A stretch of 64,000 nt of DNA from an uncultured Bacteroidales bacterium. Lineage in GTDB: Bacteria; Bacteroidota; Bacteroidia; Bacteroidales; Paludibacteraceae. A program made the position numbers and the translations under genes. This document shows, piece by piece, positions 32,294 to 41,417 of the stretch. The DNA is taken from NCBI GenBank assembly GCA_946614295.1, contig CAMOGT010000004.1, positions 23,223-87,222 of the forward strand, read 5' to 3'. Positions within the stretch are counted from its first letter, which is position 1, and every line of letters begins with the position of its first letter. Below the pieces are notes generated by a model, which did not search any database, was not told where the DNA came from, and saw only the letters and a program-made list of their open reading frames with translations.

Positions 32294-33496
32294 ATGAAAA
32301 AAAATTTCTCTTTTTTCGCTGCTGTGCTTTTCGCAGGTAGCATGATGGCAACTGAAGTGACAGACGTCCTGAACAATGGACTTACAGGTGTGTCTGGCAC
32401 GAACTACACAGACTGGAGTGGCAAACAATCCAATTCGACCGCTGTGTATGCAGGTCAATCTGCTGGAGGTAACGAGTCTATCCAGTTACGCTCCAAAAAC
32501 AGCAACTCAGGTGTTGTTACTACAACCTCAGGAGGTACACTCAAAAGTATCACAGTGACTTTCAATGCTAATACAACTGCTACCCGTAAGGTGGATGTAT
32601 ATGCTTCCAATGTTGCTTACACTTCTCCTACTGAATTGTATGGTAATGCGGCAGTAGGCACCAAAGTCGCTTCTTTCAATATTGACAATGGAGCAACCCA
32701 AACCTATACATTTACGGAAAGCTATACCTTTATTGGCTTCCGTAGCGCCGATGGTGCACTTTATCTGGACGAGGTGAAGATCACATGGGAGACCGGTTCC
32801 GATGCTCCTGCTGTAGCAAAACCCGTTATCAGCGGCGACGCTAAATTCTACGATGAGGCAGAGGTTTCTATGACCTGCGTTACTGAGGATGCCGTTATTT
32901 ACTACACTACGGATGAGACCTTCAGCACTTCTCCTTCGGAGACAGATTGGACTCCTTACAGTGCTGCATTAACCATCAATACTACCACCACGGTTTGGGC
33001 AGCAGCTCTGAAAGGCTCTGAGTGGAGCGAAGTAGCTGAAAAAACATTCACCAAGAATCCGTCTTTTGAATCCTTCGATGCATTGGTAGCAGCTGAATTG
33101 GCAGACCACACACTCGTTGAGGTTGCTTTCGAGAACGTAGAGATTGACAGCATTTACTCGAATAAATCCGGCAAGCGTCAAGGTATCTATTTCACAGTAG
33201 GTGAAACCGCTTACGAGATTTACTTCAACCAGAACGAAGTTCCCGCAGCATGGGTTGCCGGCGGCAAAGTATCAGGCACTCTCCGTGGCGAATGGACTGT
33301 TTACAATGACATTTGGGAGCTCAAACCAGAAACCGGTTTTGTATGGGCGGAAGACTTGACCTACGTAGCTCCGAGCGCTACCGCAATCTCCAACACCGCA
33401 GTGGAGGCAAAGGCTGTAAAATCGCTGGAGAACGGTATGTTAGTTATTGAGAAAGCCGACAAGAAGTACAACGTAATGGGACAAATCATCAAATAA
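32294..33496 (+). CDS. Secreted multidomain protein with T9SS-type C-terminal tail
   Basis: 400 residues. Signal peptide 1-19. Residues about 20-170 form a beta-sandwich (GTLKSITVTFNANTT..., SADGALYLDEVKITWE). Residues about 173-255 resemble a chitobiase C-terminal domain (DAVIYYTTDE...WAAALKG). A third beta domain spans about 258-350. The last 40 residues end KSLENGMLVIEKADKKYNVM plus GQIIK, the same tail as in two other proteins here and like short type IX secretion sorting tails. No catalytic motif is visible; it probably binds or displays carbohydrate. Confidence 0.72.
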   Translation: MKKNFSFFAAVLFAGSMMATEVTDVLNNGLTGVSGTNYTDWSGKQSNSTAVYAGQSAGGNESIQLRSKNSNSGVVTTTSGGTLKSITVTFNANTTATRKVDVYASNVAYTSPTELYGNAAVGTKVASFNIDNGATQTYTFTESYTFIGFRSADGALYLDEVKITWETGSDAPAVAKPVISGDAKFYDEAEVSMTCVTEDAVIYYTTDETFSTSPSETDWTPYSAALTINTTTTVWAAALKGSEWSEVAEKTFTKNPSFESFDALVAAELADHTLVEVAFENVEIDSIYSNKSGKRQGIYFTVGETAYEIYFNQNEVPAAWVAGGKVSGTLRGEWTVYNDIWELKPETGFVWAEDLTYVAPSATAISNTAVEAKAVKSLENGMLVIEKADKKYNVMGQIIK

Positions 33497-33524
33497 ACCC
33501 ATATTTATAACTTCAGCTCGAAAA

Positions 33525-33558
33525 AGAGGGTGTGCCATTACTATTTGGTACACCCTCT
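33525..33558 (+). terminator. Terminator after the secreted protein gene
   Basis: AGAGGGTGTGCC pairs with GGTACACCCTCT (one G-T pair) around ATTACTATTT, followed by CTTCATTT. Confidence 0.85.
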
Positions 33559-33736
33559 CTTCATTTATAATATACGTCTTCCCTTTTTGTTGCATACTTG
33601 CGGCAACCAATACACCTACCGACTCTCCCTCGGTCTTTCGCACAACAAAAACCGATGTTTCACCGATGGTCGAGTGGGTGATTTCCAAATTTTCAGCTTC
33701 AAAAAAGTGTTTTTTTTGCAGAAAATCGCGCGCACG
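33559..33736. other. Intergenic stretch with weak secondary structure, no gene
   Basis: About 180 bp between terminator and promoter. Short inverted repeats (GTTGC/GCAAC near 33589-33608 and ACCGA/TCGGT near 33618-33634) and a T tract near 33710 are visible. A 132-codon open frame on the minus strand runs through the opposing promoter and terminator and is not convincing. An untranslated RNA cannot be excluded. Confidence 0.35.
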
Positions 33737-33768
33737 CTTGCGTATGTCGAAAAAAAGCAGTAACTTTG
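33737..33768 (+). promoter_or_regulatory. Promoter of the CE12-like esterase gene
   Basis: CTTG (33737-33740), 20 nt, TAACTTTG (33761-33768). CGCGCACGCTTGCGTATGTC upstream nearly repeats the fadD promoter at 59060-59080 in opposite orientation. Confidence 0.87.
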
Positions 33769-33844
33769 TGCGCTCGTTATGATTTATATCATAACAGACA
33801 CACCCGAACAACACCAAAAATAACAAAACCATAGTCAAAGTAAC

Positions 33845-35764
33845 ATGAAAAAGATTTTAGCTATTTTGATGGCAGCGGTAATGGGAATGCCGGTTGCGAC
33901 GAGTGCCATCAAGGTGCACACCATCGGCGACAGTACGATGGCGGAATATGACGAAAACACCACCGATAAGCGCGGCTGGGGAATGTACTTGGGTTCATTC
34001 TTTGATCCCGCTTTCGTGACTGTCAATAACCGTGGCAAGTCCGGTGCGGACACCCGCGGTTTCTACACCGGAGCCGCTTATTGGCAGAGCGTGAAGAGCC
34101 AGATGAGCGCAGGCGATTACCTCATTATTCAGTTTGCGCACAACGACGAGGGTACCGTTACCAACGGAATGGATAATTTAGAGTACGCTGAATATTGTCA
34201 GGCGAAGGGTTTGCCGGCTCCGACGGACGCCCGCGGAACGAACCCGCAGACCACTTACCGCAATTACCTGCGCCTGTTCATTGACGAAGCGCGGACATTG
34301 GGCGTGAACCCGATTTTAGTAGGTCCCATCTGCCGCAAGTATTTCAGCGGCAACACGATTAAGCGCAACGGTCAGCACGACTTGGGCGATAAGTTCAGCA
34401 AGATTGAGAACGGCGTACTGTACGAGAACCAGCGTCTGCCGGAAGGTGACTCGACGATGAGTTACGTACATGCCATGCGCGAGGTGGCGAAAGAGAAGAA
34501 CGTGCCGTTCCTCAACCTGACAGAGGCAACCAAAGAGATGTACCTGGAGTACGGCGAGGCACAATGCACGCAACTCCTTTTCTGCAACGGAGATAACACG
34601 CACACGAATGCGATGGGCGGCAACCTGATTGCACGCCAGGCTGCGCAGATGATGAAAGACGCCGGTATTTTGGCAGATTATATCACTATCCCTACTTCCA
34701 TCACCGCCAACCCGAGTGCCATCGCTATCGGCGAGACCTACAGCGGCGTAGCGCAGAACAAAGAGTTCCTGCTGACCGGTTTCGGTCTCGAGCCCGCGAG
34801 CGGCACCGTATCGCTTCATGCGACAGGCGCGCTGACGATCTCGACCGACAAAGAGAACTATGCCAAGACGGCTACCGTAAGCTACGCCGGTAGTACCTTG
34901 TTCCAGAAGATATTTGTGCGTGTGAGCTACACTAACGAGGGCGCGCAGAACGATTCGGTCATCGTTACTTTCGGCGACAACAGTCTGGCAGTACCGGTAA
35001 CCGCGAGCGTGATCTCTATGGCGGGAGGCAGTGCCGTCAGTGCAACCTGGGCACTGAATGCAAGACCGGCACCGGAAGCCGTAGTAGAAGGTCCGATTAG
35101 TGCCGCGTTTACAATGCAACACATGGTACTTGCCGACACAAAGAACGATGTGAAGGATGCAGAAAACAATGTAGTTACTATTGCGCGTTGGCACAATGCT
35201 GATGACAATGGTGCTAAAGCAAACTGGCCTTCCACTGAGATCGATGAGAACCCGACACGTTACCTCGATTTTGCAATAACGGCTCCGGCGAGCATGGAGG
35301 TTCGTCTAACAGGTATCTCATTTGAGATAGGCGCCTACTCGACGGGCAATATGAAATGCCACATTAACACCGGTTTTGGAGATGAGTTCACCGGCGTTAA
35401 GACGATTTATGAAGCAGCCACAAGTGCTCTGACGAATATTGCTCCTAAAACGGACTCTCAAACCAAAGCATTCGTTGATTACGGCAATCCTCTCCAGTCA
35501 GTAGCGCTGACACCGATGCTGACTATCCCTGCCGGCGAGACGCTGCATGTACGCGTACTGCCGTGGCATGAGCACACCAGCGGAAACGGCAAGTATATAT
35601 GTCTCTACAACCTGAAGATCGAGGGGCAGGCATTCGAGCCGACGCAGGGAATTGAGAACATTCAGCCGTCAGAAGTCCGCACGCAGAAAGTGATCCGGGA
35701 CGGACAAGTCCTGATCATCCGCAACGGCGTGGTCTATAACGCGCAAGGCGCGATTGTCAAATAA
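33845..35764 (+). CDS. Secreted SGNH/GDSL esterase (rhamnogalacturonan acetylesterase-like, CE12) with T9SS-type tail
   Basis: 639 residues. Signal peptide 1-21. An SGNH hydrolase domain (about 22-285) has block I IGDSTMAEY (nucleophile Ser), block III FAHND and block V DNTHTN with the Asp-His pair. This arrangement is that of CE12 enzymes, which deacetylate pectic rhamnogalacturonan. The middle (about 290-400) is Ig-like and about 415-600 is a beta-sandwich with LTGISFEIGAYSTGNMKC. The last residues KVIRDGQVLIIRNGVVYNA, then QGAIVK, are a type IX-like sorting tail. Transcribed from its own promoter; the stop is 1 bp before the mlaE start. Confidence 0.85.
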   Translation: MKKILAILMAAVMGMPVATSAIKVHTIGDSTMAEYDENTTDKRGWGMYLGSFFDPAFVTVNNRGKSGADTRGFYTGAAYWQSVKSQMSAGDYLIIQFAHNDEGTVTNGMDNLEYAEYCQAKGLPAPTDARGTNPQTTYRNYLRLFIDEARTLGVNPILVGPICRKYFSGNTIKRNGQHDLGDKFSKIENGVLYENQRLPEGDSTMSYVHAMREVAKEKNVPFLNLTEATKEMYLEYGEAQCTQLLFCNGDNTHTNAMGGNLIARQAAQMMKDAGILADYITIPTSITANPSAIAIGETYSGVAQNKEFLLTGFGLEPASGTVSLHATGALTISTDKENYAKTATVSYAGSTLFQKIFVRVSYTNEGAQNDSVIVTFGDNSLAVPVTASVISMAGGSAVSATWALNARPAPEAVVEGPISAAFTMQHMVLADTKNDVKDAENNVVTIARWHNADDNGAKANWPSTEIDENPTRYLDFAITAPASMEVRLTGISFEIGAYSTGNMKCHINTGFGDEFTGVKTIYEAATSALTNIAPKTDSQTKAFVDYGNPLQSVALTPMLTIPAGETLHVRVLPWHEHTSGNGKYICLYNLKIEGQAFEPTQGIENIQPSEVRTQKVIRDGQVLIIRNGVVYNAQGAIVK

Positions 35765-35765
35765 G

Positions 35766-36506
35766 ATGTTACGATTTTTTCAACATATAGGTGAGTATTT
35801 TCTGCTGATGGGTCGGGTGTTACGCATGCCCGACCGTCAGCGGATGTTTTGGCGGCAATACAGCCGCGAGTTGGAGAAGCAAGGTCTGCAGTCCCTGCCG
35901 ATCGTGCTGATCATCTCCGTGTTTATCGGTGCTATCCTGACTATTCAGGCGAAGACGAACACCGAGAACCCGCTTCTGCCGACCTACACGGTGGGTCTGT
36001 TGACGCGAGAGACGCTGCTGCTGGAGTTCTCGAGTACTATTTTGTGTCTCATTCTGGCAGGCAAGGTGGGTTCGAACATCGCTTCGGAGATCGGCACAAT
36101 GCGTATCACGGAGCAGATAGACGCAATGGAGATCATGGGCGTGAACAGCGCCAATTACCTGATTTTGCCGAAGATACTGGCGTTCGTGACGATGATGCCG
36201 ATGCTCGTCATCATCTCCACGGCGGTGGGTCTGCTCGGCGGCTGGGCGGTAGGTGCGTTCACGGACATCATCACCATCCACGACTACCTCGTGGGAGTGC
36301 AGTACGCCTTCAACCCCTATTATGTGTGGTACGGCATCATCAAGAGTCTGGTGTTCGCGTTCGTGATCACCAGCATGGCGAGTTATTACGGCTATAACGT
36401 CCGCGGCGGTGCGTTGGATGTCGGTCGGGCGTCAACCAACGCAGTCGTAAACTCCAATATTATGATCCTTTTCCTCGACCTCGTATTAAGTAAGTTGCTG
36501 TTATGA
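35766..36506 (+). CDS. mlaE: MlaE-family ABC transporter permease
   Basis: 246 residues with about five membrane helices, the inner-membrane permease of an MCE-type phospholipid transporter. FSSTILCLILAGKVGSNIAS and EIGTMRITEQIDAMEIMGV are the conserved MlaE core. ATG 35766 is chosen; an in-frame TTG at 35754 would overlap the esterase tail. The stop overlaps mlaF by 4 bp. The usual third partner, an MCE-domain MlaD protein, does not follow. Confidence 0.92.
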   Translation: MLRFFQHIGEYFLLMGRVLRMPDRQRMFWRQYSRELEKQGLQSLPIVLIISVFIGAILTIQAKTNTENPLLPTYTVGLLTRETLLLEFSSTILCLILAGKVGSNIASEIGTMRITEQIDAMEIMGVNSANYLILPKILAFVTMMPMLVIISTAVGLLGGWAVGAFTDIITIHDYLVGVQYAFNPYYVWYGIIKSLVFAFVITSMASYYGYNVRGGALDVGRASTNAVVNSNIMILFLDLVLSKLLL

Positions 36507-37264
36507 TTGAAGTAAAAGATGTTGTAAAGAGTTTTGAGGGGAACGTGGTGCTGAACCATGTTTCGACCGTCATGCGGGACGGCGAAGTGAACATGATCAT
36601 CGGTCAGTCGGGGTCGGGGAAGACCGTTCTCATGAAGTCCATGATCGGTCTGCATGATCTGGACAGCGGACAGATCCTCTACGACGGACGCGACCTCGCA
36701 GCCATGAAGAGCAACGACATCCGTATGCTCCACCGCGAGGTAGGAATGCTGTTCCAGGGGTCGGCGCTGTTCGACTCCATGACGGTCATGGAGAATGTGC
36801 TCTTCCCGATGGAGATGTTTTCGCAAAAGAGCCGCGAGGAGATGAAGGAACGGGCGGAGTTCTGTCTGAGACGCGTGGAGATGCCCGAGAAAGTGTGGAA
36901 CCTCATGCCGAGCGAGATCTCCGGCGGTCAGCAGAAACGTGTGGCTATCGCACGCGCTATCGTGCTGGAGCCGAAGTACCTGTTCTGCGACGAACCGAAC
37001 TCGGGTCTGGATCCGAAGACCAGTCTCGTCATCGACGCCCTGATACAGGATATTACCAAAGAGTATAACATCTGCACCATCGTCAACAGCCATGACATGA
37101 ACTCCATCATGGAGATCGGCGACAATATCGTCTTCCTCAAAGGCGGTAAGAAAGAGTGGCAGGGCTCGCGCCACGAGATCATGACAAGCGAAAACGAAGC
37201 GCTCAACGACTTCGTCTTCGCCAGCGAGCTGTTCAAGAAAGTGAAAGCCGCAGCAAAGGCATGA
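36503..37264 (+). CDS. mlaF: MlaF-family ABC transporter ATP-binding protein
   Basis: 253 residues. Walker A GQSGSGKT, signature SGGQQKR, Walker B YLFCDEPNSGLD and switch His in VNSHDMNS. It partners MlaE in lipid transport between the membranes. It overlaps mlaE and the M6 protease gene by 4 bp each (ATGA), so a protease takes the place where mlaD would be expected. Confidence 0.92.
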   Translation: MIEVKDVVKSFEGNVVLNHVSTVMRDGEVNMIIGQSGSGKTVLMKSMIGLHDLDSGQILYDGRDLAAMKSNDIRMLHREVGMLFQGSALFDSMTVMENVLFPMEMFSQKSREEMKERAEFCLRRVEMPEKVWNLMPSEISGGQQKRVAIARAIVLEPKYLFCDEPNSGLDPKTSLVIDALIQDITKEYNICTIVNSHDMNSIMEIGDNIVFLKGGKKEWQGSRHEIMTSENEALNDFVFASELFKKVKAAAKA

Positions 37265-38823
37265 GAAGAATAACCAACATAATGATTGCCCTGCTGGCGT
37301 GCGCAAGCATGTGGGCAACGCCGGCACGTAGAGATGGGAGAATAATGGTGGATGCGGACGGAGTAGCCAAGATGGTTTATATGCACGGCAACGAGGATTT
37401 TCATTTTCTTACAGATGAGTCAGGCACCTGGCTGGACGAAGAGAGTCTTATGCCGATGAGCGAGACGGAGAAGAACTACCGTAAGAGTAGCGGCAAACAG
37501 CGGTTACACCTCCGGCGCGCCCGACAGACCACCGGTTTGGACCGTCTGCTGGCTCCCAAAGGACCGGTTATCCTTGTCAATTTCAGCGACACCGTTTTCA
37601 GCCATACCAAGGAACAGATGATCGATTGGGCAACCGGTGAAGATTATACGCTCGATGGTGCGACCGGTTCTATCCGGCAATACTTCCGCGACAACTCGTA
37701 CGGACAATATGTGCCGCAACTGGATTTCTACGGTCCTGTGACCGTTAGCCGTGGGGCGTCCTACTATGGTTCCAATGACAGCCGCGGGAATGATCTTCGC
37801 CCGGACGAGATGGTTGTCGAGGCATGCTGGTTGGCGCACGAACAGGGAGCGGATTTTAGCCAATATGACTACAATAATGACGGCGAAGTGGACTGGGTTG
37901 TCATTGTTTACGCCGGGAAAGGAGAAGCGGACAGTTATATAGAGGAAACTATCTGGCCGCACCAATACACCTTAAGTTCCACTCAAAAATCCTTCAAGTT
38001 GGACGGAAAAACAATCGACCGGTACTGCTGTACCAACGAGATCTCCTACAACGACAAGTTAGCCGGTATCGGTATCTTCATACATGAGTTCAGCCATATT
38101 CTAGGTCTGCCGGATATATACTCTACAGACTATAATACGACCCATAAGACGAACGGCGAATGGGATATTATGGACTACGGGTGCTACAATAATAATCTAT
38201 TGACACCGCCGATGTACTCGGCGTACGAGCGGTGGTGGATGGGATGGATAGAACCGACACTGTTAAATTCCGCCGCTACCATAACACTGGACGAACTCAA
38301 CAGCAGCTCCGCCGCAGGGTATTTGACCGCAGACGGAGACACCGTGACAAACATCCTCAGCCCCACCAATCCGAATACGTTTTACGTTCTGGAGAACCGT
38401 CAGCAGAGCGGCTGGGACGCTTATCTGCCGGGACATGGATTGTTGATTACCAAGATACAGTTTAGTAGTTACAAATGGCAGTATAACGCCGTCAACAAGG
38501 ATGCCTCTGCTTTGGGGGTGGATATTATAGAGGCAGACGGTTTGAGCCCGAGATACCCCCAAAATGGTTGTCACGGCAAACAGGGCGATGCGTACCCTAC
38601 CGATTTGGTCAATTCGTTCACTGTAGTAACCAATTATCAGTTGACTAACATTGCCGAGACAAACGGAGTGATTACCTTTGATATCAACGGAGGTGGCAGT
38701 CCGACGTATCTGGATGTACAGGAACCCAATTCCACAGAGGCTCCACGGAAGATCCTTCAAAACGGGCATGTGGTGATCCTAAGAGGAGAGCAGATATATG
38801 ACTTATTAGGAAGACAGTTATGA
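37261..38823 (+). CDS. Secreted M6-family metalloprotease with T9SS-type tail
   Basis: 520 residues from ATG 37261. Signal peptide 1-19. M6 (immune-inhibitor-A-like) domain: VNFSDTVF and [13 protein letters not shown] early, the zinc site [15 protein letters not shown] (HExxHxxGxxD) near residue 280, and the downstream MDYGCY Met-turn. The tail [20 protein letters not shown], then LGRQL, is the same kind of sorting tail as in the two proteins upstream. Calcium-like loops ([12 protein letters not shown]) are present. It is coupled to mlaF and xth by ATGA overlaps. Confidence 0.88.
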   Translation: MRRITNIMIALLACASMWATPARRDGRIMVDADGVAKMVYMHGNEDFHFLTDESGTWLDEESLMPMSETEKNYRKSSGKQRLHLRRARQTTGLDRLLAPKGPVILVNFSDTVFSHTKEQMIDWATGEDYTLDGATGSIRQYFRDNSYGQYVPQLDFYGPVTVSRGASYYGSNDSRGNDLRPDEMVVEACWLAHEQGADFSQYDYNNDGEVDWVVIVYAGKGEADSYIEETIWPHQYTLSSTQKSFKLDGKTIDRYCCTNEISYNDKLAGIGIFIHEFSHILGLPDIYSTDYNTTHKTNGEWDIMDYGCYNNNLLTPPMYSAYERWWMGWIEPTLLNSAATITLDELNSSSAAGYLTADGDTVTNILSPTNPNTFYVLENRQQSGWDAYLPGHGLLITKIQFSSYKWQYNAVNKDASALGVDIIEADGLSPRYPQNGCHGKQGDAYPTDLVNSFTVVTNYQLTNIAETNGVITFDINGGGSPTYLDVQEPNSTEAPRKILQNGHVVILRGEQIYDLLGRQL

Positions 38824-39581
38824 AAATCATCTCGTATAATTTAAACGGAATCCGTTCGGCAATCAACAAAGGTCTGTTGGAATGGCTGGCGGAGGAGAAC
38901 CCGGATGTGTTCTGCATCCAGGAGAGCAAGGCACAGCCCGAGCAGATCGATGTGATGGCGATGCAGGAGCTGGGTTATCACAGTTATATTCACTCGGCGG
39001 AAAAGAAAGGTTACTCGGGCGTGTGTATCTTCACCAAACGCGAACCGGACAGAGTGGTTGTAGGTATGAACAACCCCAAATACGACCGCGAGGGACGGGT
39101 ACTGCGGGTGGATTTCGGTGACCTGACCATCGTCGATGCCTATATACCGAGCGGTACGACCGGAGATGTCCGTCAGGATTTCAAGATGGAGTTTCTGGAG
39201 GACTTTCTGCAATGGGTCAACGAGCTCCGCAAGGAACGCCCGAACATCGTCATCTGCGGTGATTACAATATCTGTCACAAGCCCATAGATATCAACCACC
39301 CCGAGCGGCAGATCGGTGTCTCGGGATTTCTGCCCGAGGAACGCGAGTGGATGGACCGGTGGGAAGCAAGCGGACTGATTGATTCCTTCCGCGTCTTTGA
39401 CCAGAGCCCCGAGCGGTACAGCTGGTGGAGTTGGCGAGCAGGAGCGAGAGCACGCAACGTGGGCTGGCGCATTGACTACCTGTGGGTCAGCGAGAGCCTG
39501 CGACCGAGACTGAGAGACGGCAGAATACTGACGGAGGCGGTACACTCCGACCACTGTCCGGTGATGGTAGAAATTGCATAA
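38820..39581 (+). CDS. xth: Exodeoxyribonuclease III / AP endonuclease
   Basis: 253 residues, base-excision repair nuclease of the EEP fold. [14 protein letters not shown], the metal-binding Glu in CIQESKA, YSGVCIF, the catalytic [19 protein letters not shown] and the final SDHCPV His. Normal length. It overlaps the protease gene by 4 bp. Confidence 0.95.
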   Translation: MKIISYNLNGIRSAINKGLLEWLAEENPDVFCIQESKAQPEQIDVMAMQELGYHSYIHSAEKKGYSGVCIFTKREPDRVVVGMNNPKYDREGRVLRVDFGDLTIVDAYIPSGTTGDVRQDFKMEFLEDFLQWVNELRKERPNIVICGDYNICHKPIDINHPERQIGVSGFLPEEREWMDRWEASGLIDSFRVFDQSPERYSWWSWRAGARARNVGWRIDYLWVSESLRPRLRDGRILTEAVHSDHCPVMVEIA

Positions 39582-39634
39582 ATCAAACTTCACGGGATAA
39601 TATACATAGTATATTATAGGGTGGTGCAGGATAC

Positions 39635-39667
39635 GATATACATAGGACATAGTAAGGACATGCATAG
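39635..39667 (+). repeat. 11-bp repeat before lptB
   Basis: GATATACATAG, GACATAGTAAG and GACATGCATAG end 3 bp before the lptB start. The space before it also holds TATACATAGTATATTATAG. Confidence 0.65.
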
Positions 39668-39670
39668 TTT

Positions 39671-40429
39671 ATGGATAAATTACGAACAGAACATCTTGTA
39701 AAGCGTTACGGTAAACGAACCGTAGTGGACGACGTGTCTATCGAGTTGGAGCAAGGAGAGATTGTAGGTCTGCTGGGGCCTAACGGAGCCGGTAAGACGA
39801 CGACCTTCTACATGACGACCGGACTCATCGCCGCCAATAACGGCAAGATCTTCTTCAATGACCAGGAGATTACCTCCTACCCTATGTACAAACGGGCACG
39901 GATGGGTATTGGCTATTTGCCGCAGGAAGCGAGCGTATTCCGTAAGATGACCGTGGAGGATAACATCCGCTCGGTACTGGAGATGACCAATTTCAGCAAA
40001 GAGTACCAGGAGGAGAAACTGGAACAACTGATCAAGGAGTTCAACCTTGCCCACGTGCGCAAGAACCTCGGCGACCGCCTCTCCGGCGGCGAGCGGCGGC
40101 GTACGGAGATAGCGCGGTGCTTAGCTATCGAACCTAAGTTCGTCATGCTCGACGAGCCTTTTGCAGGAGTTGATCCGATTGCCGTGCAGGAGATACAGGA
40201 CGTGGTATGGCGGCTTAAAGACAAGAATATCGGCATCCTCATCACCGACCATAACGTGGATGAGACGCTTATGATTACCGACCGCGCGTACCTGCTCTTT
40301 GAGGGCAAGATCCTCTTCCACGGCACGCCGGAGGAGTTAGCTGCCAACCCTGTGGTACGGCAGAACTACCTCGGCCGCGACTTCGAGCTGAAGAAAAAGA
40401 CAAGAGTGGAAGAGAATATTGAAAAGTGA
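39671..40429 (+). CDS. lptB: LPS-export ABC ATPase LptB
   Basis: 252 residues. ATPase of the LptB2FG machine that pulls LPS from the inner membrane. Walker [10 protein letters not shown], LptB-typical [10 protein letters not shown] and [18 protein letters not shown], signature LSGGERRR, Walker [14 protein letters not shown], switch ITDHNV. The C-terminal residues IEK and the stop lie in heptad-like repeats. It precedes the surface polysaccharide locus. Confidence 0.94.
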   Translation: MDKLRTEHLVKRYGKRTVVDDVSIELEQGEIVGLLGPNGAGKTTTFYMTTGLIAANNGKIFFNDQEITSYPMYKRARMGIGYLPQEASVFRKMTVEDNIRSVLEMTNFSKEYQEEKLEQLIKEFNLAHVRKNLGDRLSGGERRRTEIARCLAIEPKFVMLDEPFAGVDPIAVQEIQDVVWRLKDKNIGILITDHNVDETLMITDRAYLLFEGKILFHGTPEELAANPVVRQNYLGRDFELKKKTRVEENIEK

Positions 40430-40446
40430 AAAATGAAGAGTGAGAG
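40417..40446 (+). repeat. Degenerate heptad repeat over the lptB stop
   Basis: Units ATTGAAA, AGTGAAA, AATGAAG and AGTGAGA span the lptB stop codon and the start of the Kelch lipoprotein gene. Confidence 0.65.
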
Positions 40447-41417
40447 GATATAGATACATAGTATTCTTGATTGCGGCAATACTGTTGGCAGGTTGTCAGC
40501 GCGAGCCGGAAGTAAGCTTGAGCGTACGCGAGTGCACTCCGTTGCCGGCTGGAGGCAGAGCAAGCGCCTCCTCTTGTTCATTAAACGGGAAAGGGTATGT
40601 ATTTGGAGGAAGGGACAAGGATGGCAAGTACCTGAATGACCTTTGGCAATACGACCCGGAGACGGATACGTGGGAACTTATTCCCACTTTCCCCGGGAAA
40701 GCACGGGTACACGCTCTGCTGACAAACGATGGCGAAGCGCTCTATGTAGGGTTGGGTTTCTCGGGAGAGAAAGTATATGAAGACAGCTGCTATCTGCAAG
40801 ATTTCTGGCGATACACACCGGCCAACGGTCAATGGGAAGCCTTATCGTCATGCCCGGATCACAACACAATAGACGGCGTGCCGTACGTAATCGATGACCG
40901 TATCTATGTTCTATATAGCACAGGTTGGTCCCACACCAATGATGTCATCTACTATGACAAGAGAACCAACGAATGGAGGAAAATACCCGTTGGCAACCGT
41001 ATCGAGGCACGTTTTGGCGCAGCCGGAGCTCAATGTCAAAACCGTTGTTTCTTCGGCACAGGTCTCGGCAAACTGAATAGCGCCGACTGGTATGAAGTCG
41101 ATTTAGCCACAGATACCTGGAGTAGCAGAGCCGGTATTCCGGGTAAAGGACGAGAGTTATGCGCCTATTGTGGTACCGAATCCTACATATACCTCTTCGG
41201 CGGGCGATATTTCGCCGGAGAATACACAGGTGGAGAAGTCTTCGGGGATTATTGGAGATATGACGTAACTCATAATCGGTGGGAATGTTGCGGAAGTATG
41301 CCTTGCGGGAGAGGCGAAAACATGATTGCATTCTCCATAAACGGAAAAGTTTATTTCGGTTTAGGAGAGAACTCAAATAAAGAACTTATCCCATCCTTAT
41401 ATTGCATTGAGAACTAG
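40440..41417 (+). CDS. Kelch-repeat lipoprotein
   Basis: 325 residues from GTG. Lipoprotein signal peptide with lipobox LLAGC (Cys about 19). The rest consists of about six Kelch-type blades: NGKGYVFGGRDKDGKYLNDL, then WQYDPETDTWE, GEALYVGLGF, DRIYVLYSTGW, YIYLFGGRYFAGEY and GKVYFGLGEN. It is probably a beta-propeller anchored in the outer membrane. The role is unknown; sugar-binding or mutarotase-like roles occur among such propellers. It overlaps the wzi-like gene by 11 bp. Confidence 0.8.
   Translation: MRGYRYIVFLIAAILLAGCQREPEVSLSVRECTPLPAGGRASASSCSLNGKGYVFGGRDKDGKYLNDLWQYDPETDTWELIPTFPGKARVHALLTNDGEALYVGLGFSGEKVYEDSCYLQDFWRYTPANGQWEALSSCPDHNTIDGVPYVIDDRIYVLYSTGWSHTNDVIYYDKRTNEWRKIPVGNRIEARFGAAGAQCQNRCFFGTGLGKLNSADWYEVDLATDTWSSRAGIPGKGRELCAYCGTESYIYLFGGRYFAGEYTGGEVFGDYWRYDVTHNRWECCGSMPCGRGENMIAFSINGKVYFGLGENSNKELIPSLYCIEN

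Noticed and set aside
33440..33838. 132-codon minus-strand frame
   Set aside because: It runs through a promoter, a terminator and the end of a real gene. Its FFDIRKRA peptide is the reverse reading of a promoter and recurs at another promoter (59 kb).
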